From contig CM035808.1 in NCBI GenBank assembly GCA_020466095.1, positions 52,882,433-52,946,432 on the forward strand: DNA of 64,000 bases, given 5' to 3'. The translations under genes were made by a program, and so were the position numbers. The number at the start of each line of letters is the position of its first letter. The first letter of the stretch is position 1. Shown here one piece after another: positions 57,747 through 64,000 of the stretch. The stretch comes from Chlorops oryzae (taxonomy: Eukaryota; Arthropoda; Insecta; Diptera; Chloropidae). The notes below the pieces were generated by a model, which was given only the letters and a program-made list of their open reading frames with translations, did no database searches and was not told the origin of the DNA.

Positions 57747-57917
57747 TAATAATGGAGACTAGGCGTAGTAACTTTTGCAATTGCAATAATAGTGCAGAAC
57801 CGGCGTAATAACTATAATTCGGGTCTTGTAATCGATATGTTTAAGCCATAAATAAGATATATCGATAAGTTTTGTGCAAGGTATTCATGCGTTCTTTCAG
57901 GCATGTAGGAGTGTAGG
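57743..57917 (+). repeat. Start of 3' LTR of gypsy element
   Basis: TGTAATAATAATGGAG overlaps the integrase stop. The sequence reads as LTR DNA until the MITE at 57918 and resumes at about 59387, but its end was not found. No second LTR in the window to compare. Confidence 0.45.
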
Positions 57918-59378
57918 CAGGGTTGGAACTTTACTGCCATATATAACTATATATGTCACTCAGGAGCCGTTTCCATTTTGGCTCTTTTCAACACGGTCTT
58001 GGGTACCCACCACGGTCTTGGGTACCCACCAAAATGAGCATTTTTCACTTAGGTACTCACCAAAAATATTTCTCTCTCGCTCCTTTTTTTGCCTGCCGAG
58101 TAACATCTCTTTCTAACTGGCGCGATACGTCCCGCGCAATATCTATGAGAGTGACATATATGGTTATATGTGTTTACTGCAATTGTAGTAGATCTACTGG
58201 GTTTTTTTTGTAATTTTTTACATTTGCTGCAACACTGCGAAAATCTTAAAATCTACTGCGATTTTGCCTGGTGTCACTCGTTTTTTTTTTTTTGTCAAAC
58301 AAAACTCCTAACGTAACTACCAAAAAATTACCAACTTTGGTTATACATTATCAACAGCGCAATTCTATCTGTAATAGTGATGTAACGAATGACAAATTTT
58401 AGCATTCGCGAATGCGAATGCCTACTCATATTCGCGAATGCTAATGCGAATATTCAGTTTTTGAATCTATATCTCAAATTTGGCACACATCACCAAATCA
58501 ATTCATTTATTTATATAGCGCACCAACTTTGGAAAAAAATAATTCATTCATAAGTAAAAGAAATTACACATTTCGATGTTAAATTTCAAAGTGTTAAAAA
58601 AAACAGTCACATGACAACAACAAAACTAATCCGACGATTTCGTGCAAGCATAACGCCCCTGCGCAATACGCAATATTATTGTCGTTTTTCGTTTAGCAGC
58701 CCTCAGACGGTCGTTCTTGTATGCAAATTTATGTGAAGGAACTTAAAGGCATTCCAAATGCGTTTAATTCAGGGATCGGCAAAATTGAAAATGCAAGTGT
58801 GTGTGAGAGAGCAGATTTTAAGTGCAATATCTGTGTAACGGTAGCACAAAAAAAATTCTTTAACTGCTAAAATATTGGCATTTAAATTTAAATTTAAAAA
58901 ATCGATTAAAGTTTACATTTTTGGTCAATTTTCTGCTAATTATATATTCGCAAAATATTCGCAACATTTTGCGAATGCGAATGTGAAAAAATATGCGAAT
59001 ATTCGCGAATGCGAATGCGAACGCGAATATTCGTTACATCACTAATCTGTAACAAAGATACTATAGTTGTCCTTGTTCAACATCTTGGATTTGCCATTTA
59101 AGCTTATATATGCGATATTTACAGTTTGACAGCTGATATAACAGAAAAAAATTTTGTCAAAAATCTTCGCTGAACACTGGAAGACGAGCAATATGGAGAA
59201 ATATTTACATGAAATATACATCTTGTTTATTTTTTCTTTTTATTTTAAAAGAATAAAATACATATTTTTGTTATAAAAAACAGATTTGTAATGATTTTTT
59301 TTTCCGCGCAAAATTCAAATCTACTGCCCTTTTTTGTTAAAACTGCTGCTTTTTCTTCATCGCCAAGTTCCAACCCTG
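57918..59378. mobile_element. hAT-like MITE, outer, near-perfect 8-bp TSD
   Basis: Begins CAGGGTTGGAACTT and ends in its complement. Flanks AGTGTAGG (57910-57917) and AGTCTAGG (59379-59386) differ at one base. CAGGG termini and 8-bp duplication indicate hAT. It contains an inner MITE at 58375-59044. No transposase; frames within are short. Confidence 0.82.
58375..59044. mobile_element. hAT-like MITE, inner, TSD ATCTGTAA
   Basis: 670 bp, ends TAGTGATGTAACGAAT and complement, flanked by perfect ATCTGTAA (58367-58374, 59045-59052). Both subterminal regions are dense in GCGAATGC and ATTCGCG repeats, likely transposase-binding motifs. The middle is AT-rich and non-coding. Confidence 0.92.
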
Positions 59379-59445
59379 AGTCTAGGTCTAACTCTCGACG
59401 TCGAAAAGCCTCTGCCGCTAATAAGAAATTCACCATCAAGCAGGT

Positions 59446-59545
59446 ATAGGAAATTCAACTCTTTCAAGGAATTCACCAAAAAGCTACCAACAAAAACCTT
59501 AAGCAGGAATAGGAAATTCAACTCCTTCGAGAAATTCATATATTA
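59446..59545 (+). repeat. ~60 bp direct repeat
   Basis: TATAGGAAATTCAACTCYTTC followed by GAAATTCA-like sequence occurs at about 59446 and 59508 in LTR-like flanking DNA. Confidence 0.75.
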
Positions 59546-60430
59546 TATAATAAATTGACATAAATTTTTGACTACGGCTACGAATTTGATTGTACATAGA
59601 ATTTAGTATTTTTTCTGAAACAGTGTGATCAAAAATATATGCGGACAGTGTAGGAGTAAAAAAACAATTTATAGTTCTCCTTGATACTGAGTTTCCTTGA
59701 TTAGTTTTATGTTTTTCAAATTTTTCATATCATTTTATGAGTTTGGTATATATTTTATAGGTAATGAACTCGAAAATCTCCCAAAATTAAAAATAAAAGT
59801 GATAATGCATTGCAACAGAGCAGAGCTAAATATTTCGCGCTCTTTTCCTCATGCTATATGCCTACGTTGAAGCAGCGTAGCTCTAACACATTGCAGGGAT
59901 TAGGAAGAAGAAGAGTTATGCCTACACTCCTACATGCTTTCCGGTAGAGGAGAATAAAAAGATCGTCGCAAGAGAGCAGTCTCTTTTATATAAGCGAGGT
60001 AATTATTGGGCATCACGACATATTATAATATTACATTTTTATATTTTTTTAAGCTTGAATGCTTGCATCCGCGGACATGTTAACTGCTTGACACTTCCAA
60101 ACATATAGTCTCTGAAATTGACTGACTTAAATTACGAAAACGCTCAAATTACGTAATTAGGGCCTATAGTGAGGACATGCTATAACCCTTACTTCTAATG
60201 ATTTTTCTTAGGGGATTGCCGCTATTTTCAGTAATTCAAAATTGATGTGTTATTCATTTGGTAGAGTGTATGACCCTGGTCCGCATGAAAACATCATTTG
60301 GGCAAAAAGTACATGCTGGCTGGCTGAAATGGATCAAACGTGCATGATTATTTCATTTGAAAATAGAGTATATTCTGCTAACATGAATGAAAATTTCAGT
60401 TGGAAAAAAGTATATGGTGTATATGGCAAC
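59546..60430. other. No gene seen
   Basis: Unclassified. A 63-codon frame at 60242-60433 (MMCYSFGRVYDPGPHEN) has no recognisable motif. The short inverted copy of GCATGTAGGAGTGTAGG at about 59923-59940 faces the sequence at 57901-57917. Confidence 0.4.
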
Positions 60431-60439
60431 TAGGGATGC

Positions 60440-60560
60440 AATATCGCTCAAAAAAAAATATAGATATGAGAATATCGATGTTTCCAAAAGTCCAACATCG
60501 ATGTTAAAAATATCGACGTTTCCACACGATATATCGATGTTTTTCCGATATTGCTAATTA
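60440..60560. repeat. ATCGATG-rich cluster
   Basis: Repeated AATATCGATGTTT and related motifs. A matching group lies at about 61366-61412. The two may be subterminal regions of one interrupted MITE. Confidence 0.5.
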
Positions 60561-60598
60561 CAATTTTTAAACCTTCATTCAGAGATGATAATTGCTTA

Positions 60599-61007
60599 AG
60601 GTGCTCTCACACAATATGTATCGAGCAATATGACCTGTCAAATATGCCACAAGCGAAGCTGGCATGTCGTGTGAATGCAAGAATGTCGATACATATGACT
60701 GAGCCACATGGCTGTGCATCTTCCTTTTTTCGATTTTCAAACTAATTTGATAATCGTATGTGTGCACACGCGAAAACAGCTGTTTTCGTTTAAAAATAAA
60801 AATTGCGCGAAATGGAGTCGGCAAAGGTAAATATAGTTTGCTTTTTAATTAATTGACAATTTTAAAACAAAGGAATTAATCGACATGACATATATGTGTC
60901 GTGTGAGTGCAAAAAAGACAATGCATGTTCCAAACCAATTTTGACAGGAATACGGAATGAAATTTGACAGGTCATATTGCTCGATACATATTGTGTGAGA
61001 GCACCTT
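60599..61007. mobile_element. MITE with ~45 bp near-perfect TIRs, TSD TTA
   Basis: Begins AGGTGCTCTCACACAATATG and ends in its reverse complement. TTA on both sides (60596-60598, 61008-61010) fits Harbinger. The repeat continues inward through GAGCAATATGACCTGTCAAAT. A second internal motif, GTCGTGTGAATGCAA, is also repeated. Non-coding. Confidence 0.9.
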
Positions 61008-61412
61008 TATTTCAACCAAGAAACACCTCTCAATGCAGTCCAAATACAATTGACGTTTTGCTTTGCTGACTGAAGTATAGATCATGGATAGAACGAAAGA
61101 TGGCGCGCTGATTATGAGTAATTTTACACTGGTTATTAATTGATAATAATTATTTTTACACGCTTTTAGAGTTACATACCTGTTTCCACATACAAAAGAG
61201 GGCGAAAAATTATCTATCCAGCACGCGAAATAATAAAACGGGCAATGTTTCCCTAAATTTCAACATTTTGTTCGCCCAAAAGATGAGAATTCGCGTCAAT
61301 AATTGGCTAGTGTAAAAGGCCTGTATGAAAAAATATCGTTCATAAAATATGGCCCATGAAAACCAATGTATCATCGATGTTTTTGATTTCAACATCGATA
61401 TTTAAACATCGG

Positions 61413-61568
61413 CCCATACACTACACCAGCATGCTGGCACCGTCAAGTGATTGTGCCAGCTGATTGAGCGTGTATTGGGTTGTGGTGCGATTGTACCAGC
61501 TGCTGGTGCAACATCAAAAAGATTTTGATATTTTCATGATTGTACCAGCATGCTGTTGTAGTGTATGG
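61413..61568. mobile_element. Short MITE with CCATACACTACA termini
   Basis: Ends CCATACACTACACCAGCATG and, in reverse complement, CCATACACTACAACAGCATG. The ACCAGCATG core recurs at about 61795. Non-coding. Confidence 0.72.
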
Positions 61569-62041
61569 TGAAAATTGCTCAATTGAAAGATAGCGTCGAA
61601 GAGGAATTTTCGGACATCGGAGGAAATATACGACATTTCTCAAAGATTTTAATGTCCTCTTTTTAGGGCATTTATTTGGAAATTTAAAAGATTTTTTTTC
61701 ATTGCTTTTAGTGTACGTTTTACCTTTTAAAGGCATTTTTTCCAGCCGTACCCATGACATGTCTGCTCAAAATTTGGAAACAAATTAATACTGTACCAGC
61801 ATGTTGGTGTGTTAAGTGGCCTATCCACATTCGAGCATGCTCGTGCGAGCGGCTCGGCTCGATGCAATGCTCGATCGTTAGTGGTGCTGTTGACGAGCCG
61901 ATTGAAAAGCTCGTGGCTCGGCTCGCACGAAACTGAAAATACTCAATTTTTGCCGTGTTTGTTCGATCATGTTCGTATGTGGATGGATCTGCTCGAACGA
62001 GCATTAGTTGAAAATAAATTTTGAAGAGGCAACATGTAGCA

Positions 62042-63740
62042 ATGTCAACAAATAAGGAATTTTAGGAAGAGCTTATTGTTTGTCTTCGAAATCAACCGGC
62101 AATTTGGCAAATAAAAAATGATGATTACAAAAATAAGGTTTTAAGGAACAAAGCTTGGCAAGTGCTTTTGGACAAATATAGAGAAGTGGATGAAAATATT
62201 AACCTTGATGGAGTAAAAAAAAAGATTAACACACTGCGCGCTTGCTACAGGCGCGAATTGCAAAAAATAAAAAAAAGTGAAAAATCAGGAGCTGGAACGG
62301 ATGACGTATATGTACCAAATCTTTGGTACTTTGATCATTTGGATGTCTTAAGAGACCAAGAATCTCATTTGGAAGGTATCAATACTTTTGACATTGATCC
62401 AATAATAGAAACGGTAAACATAAATTTTCCAAAATATAGCTTTTATTTATTTAAAATACAAATTCAGATTGGTTAAACATGATCTTCCTGCCAGGAAACT
62501 GCACCAAGTGTATTAAAAAAACTGCAAAACTTTTGGCGCACTTCTTTTGCATTTTTCGTCACGTTGCCGCCTTTAAGTGGTTCTAAGTCGCCAATCTGTT
62601 CAGTCGATACGGAGCTCCCAACGGCGGTTTCCGAAAAATCGTTATTTGAAACATACGCATAATGATTCTTTCGCGATATGTAGTTATGCAAATAACAACA
62701 GCACAAAATAATTTTAGCCACCTTGTCAGGTTCCAAGGCAATGTTTGTTAACAGAATGCTAAATCTGTTACAAAGTATACCGAAAGCATTCTCTACGACT
62801 CGTCGAGCTCGTGAAAGACGGTAATTGAAAACCCTCAAGTGGGAACGCGTCATCCCCTACGAAAACAAATGGAAGCTCCTCACCGCTTGAATGGACTTTT
62901 TGAGGTTTTGGTATGTTCAAAGGTTCCTCATCATACCTTCTTTTAAACTCTGACTGTCCAAAAACTCCAGCATCAGAGGCTCTGCCGTTCACTCCAACTT
63001 CAACCATCATAAATTCATAATGTGCATTTACAATAGCCATCATTATGATGCTGAATGTTTTTTTATAGTTGAAGTAATAGGAGCCCGAACACCTCGGCTT
63101 TTTTATGTGCACATGTTTGCCATCAATAGCCCCTATACAATTATTAAAATTCCAATCATCGCCAAAATCCTGTGCAACTTCTTTCCATTCCGTCTCACTT
63201 GAAGGCATCTGAAATTAAAAACAAGAATTAATATTGCAATTAATTTTTTACATATTTCTTTCAGCCGAAATCAAAAAAAAACTTAAACATGATGACAGAC
63301 AGGAATTTCTTAAGAAAGCTGTGGAGCACTTGGATCGCGCGACTAAAAAACCCGAAAGAGATGAAGCAGATATTTTCGCTGAGGGTTGGGCGGTCATATA
63401 TCGCCAATTGTCAAAAGATCAACGAATCTTGGCCAAAAGAGGAATTGACGAGCTGCTTTTGCAAGGGCAGTTGGGAAATCTAAGTTACGAATGCGTTCGA
63501 AATATCGGTGTCTTTGATGGTCAGCCGTCTTCCGCAACATCTCTTCATCCTTTTCCGATGTACGTCCATTCAAACCAACCAATCCTTCAGTGCCAAACAC
63601 CACATTCAAGCGCATCGAGTGGTTTTTCTGCTTCATCTCATCAGCCGTCAGAAATGAACAGAGTGGAAATATTATCAGACGTTCATATAAATGTACCGAA
63701 TACATTTCAACAACTGTTTAATGAATCTGAGCTAATGTAA
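62042..63740 (+). pseudogene. MADF-domain partner gene of Harbinger, two exons
   Basis: Exon 1 starts MSTNKEF at 62042, has an in-frame TAG at codon 8, then ELIVCLRNQPAIWQIKNDDY, AWQVLLDKYREVDENINLDG and KKKINTLRACYRRELQKIKK, a full MADF domain ending VPNLWYFDHLDVLRDQESHL. The donor at 62376 (GAAG/GTATCA) and acceptor at 63264 (TTTCTTTCAG/CC) join in phase to EAEIKKKLKHDDRQEFLKKA. Exon 2 (63265-63740) has LSKDQRILAKRGIDELLLQG, a BESS-like segment, and a Ser/Pro/His-rich tail. The intron contains the main transposase exon in antisense. DNA-binding helper; only the early TAG disables it. Confidence 0.75.
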
Positions 63741-63980
63741 AATAATAATTTAGTCACCACTGTTTGCGTTTTTTTATTTATATAAAAAACTTACAAATTT
63801 ACTTACCTTAATAAATCTTTTTAGCACATGTATTATTGCGTTACATGTTTCAATAACTAAACGCCCGATGCTTTGCGGAGATACCCCTGTAAGAAACTTT
63901 AGGTCTTCGAAACTTTGTCCTGTCGCCAAAAACCTCAAAGTTATCGAAAGCCGTTCGTTAGATGATAAAGCCTTTCTCAT
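62473..63980 (-). pseudogene. Harbinger transposase, two exons, internal deletion
   Basis: Exon 1 (63980-63807) reads MRKALSSNERLSITLRFLAT, VSPQSIGRLVIETCNAIIHV and LKRFIK, ending at a GTAAGT donor; its start may lie beyond the window. The acceptor (TTTCAG) precedes MPSSETEWKEVAQDFGDDWN at 63208. Exon 2 has NCIGAIDGKHVHIKKP (first Asp), YYFNYKKTFSIIMMAIVNAH, VEVGVNGRASDAGVFGQSEF and FVFVGDDAFPL (second Asp). A deletion and frameshift at about 62850 removes the region before RVFNYRLSRARRVVENAFGI (Glu), which continues to 62473. The intron encloses MADF exon 2 in antisense. Confidence 0.82.
63209..63806 (-). other. Transposase intron containing MADF exon 2 in antisense
   Basis: 598 bases, GTAAGT ... 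AATTTCAG on the minus strand. The plus-strand MADF exon 2 (63265-63740) lies wholly inside. Confidence 0.7.
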
Positions 63981-64000
63981 AATGGTATCTTGGCGTTTTA

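Larger units (their letters stand above)
61810..64000. mobile_element. Harbinger transposon with interleaved antisense genes (right end outside window)
   Basis: Holds a MADF-type gene on the plus strand (62042-63740) and a Harbinger transposase on the minus strand (63980-62473). A likely terminus is near 61815, where TTAAGTGGCCTATCCACA follows, and the next 200 bp carry repeated GCTCG motifs (CGAGCATGCTCG, GCTCGGCTCG). The opposite terminus is beyond 64000, so neither TIR nor duplication could be verified. Confidence 0.75.

Noticed and set aside
57874..58213. Frames at 57874-58213
   Set aside because: They cross the boundary of a MITE with no coding similarity.

Overview
This 64 kb window looks like repeat-dense, probably heterochromatic or intergenic DNA of a higher dipteran fly (a drosophilid or tephritid is plausible). 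I found no single-copy host gene. The assignment rests on the repeat content: Osvaldo/Ulysses-type Ty3/gypsy DNA with very long LTRs, Jockey-clade non-LTR elements, Harbinger elements with MADF-BESS partner genes, and two families of AT-rich repeats with central tandem arrays and subterminal CAGA-type microsatellites that resemble DINE-1/SGM-IS repeats. Introns are short and use GTATGT/GTAAGT donors.

Layout. 1-2426: an inverted-repeat-bounded segment with three ~164 bp tandem repeats, then a TATGTG/ATATAC microsatellite. 2427-8798: a 6.4 kb hAT-like transposon folded into a hairpin, with two inverted damaged transposase copies, two inserted array-type repeats and a MITE. 9271-19197: an LTR retrotransposon on the minus strand with matching LTRs, TSD GTGG, gag and protease but no reverse transcriptase. 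Its gag is split by a second hairpin DNA transposon (13789-17543), which itself holds a 1.2 kb MITE. 19380-25308: non-LTR fragments, small MITEs, a ~157 bp tandem array and a second copy of an array-type repeat. 25426-31982: Jockey-like copy A, interrupted by a 1 kb foldback MITE and a transposon fragment.

32044-53808 is one Osvaldo-like element that has received at least four first-level insertions: Jockey copy B in gag, a 2.9 kb solo-LTR-like element in integrase, a Harbinger transposon (itself holding a CR1-like RT fragment) after pol, and Jockey copy C in the 3' LTR. 53809-61800 holds ATTCGAAT palindromes, a LOA/I-like non-LTR 3' end, a gypsy integrase with the start of an LTR, nested hAT-like MITEs and two further MITEs. 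61810-64000 is a Harbinger transposon whose transposase and MADF-type genes lie on opposite strands, each with an exon inside the intron of the other; it runs off the window edge.

Almost every coding region is damaged by stops, frameshifts or deletions. Intact exceptions at reading-frame level are ORF1 of Jockey copy C, the protease-containing frame of the gag-PR element and the catalytic core of the gypsy integrase. The most informative features are structural: repeated hairpin-type DNA transposons, target duplications and an empty paralogous site that order the insertions, promoter duplication within LTR minisatellites, and the interleaved antisense gene pair of the right-edge Harbinger element.
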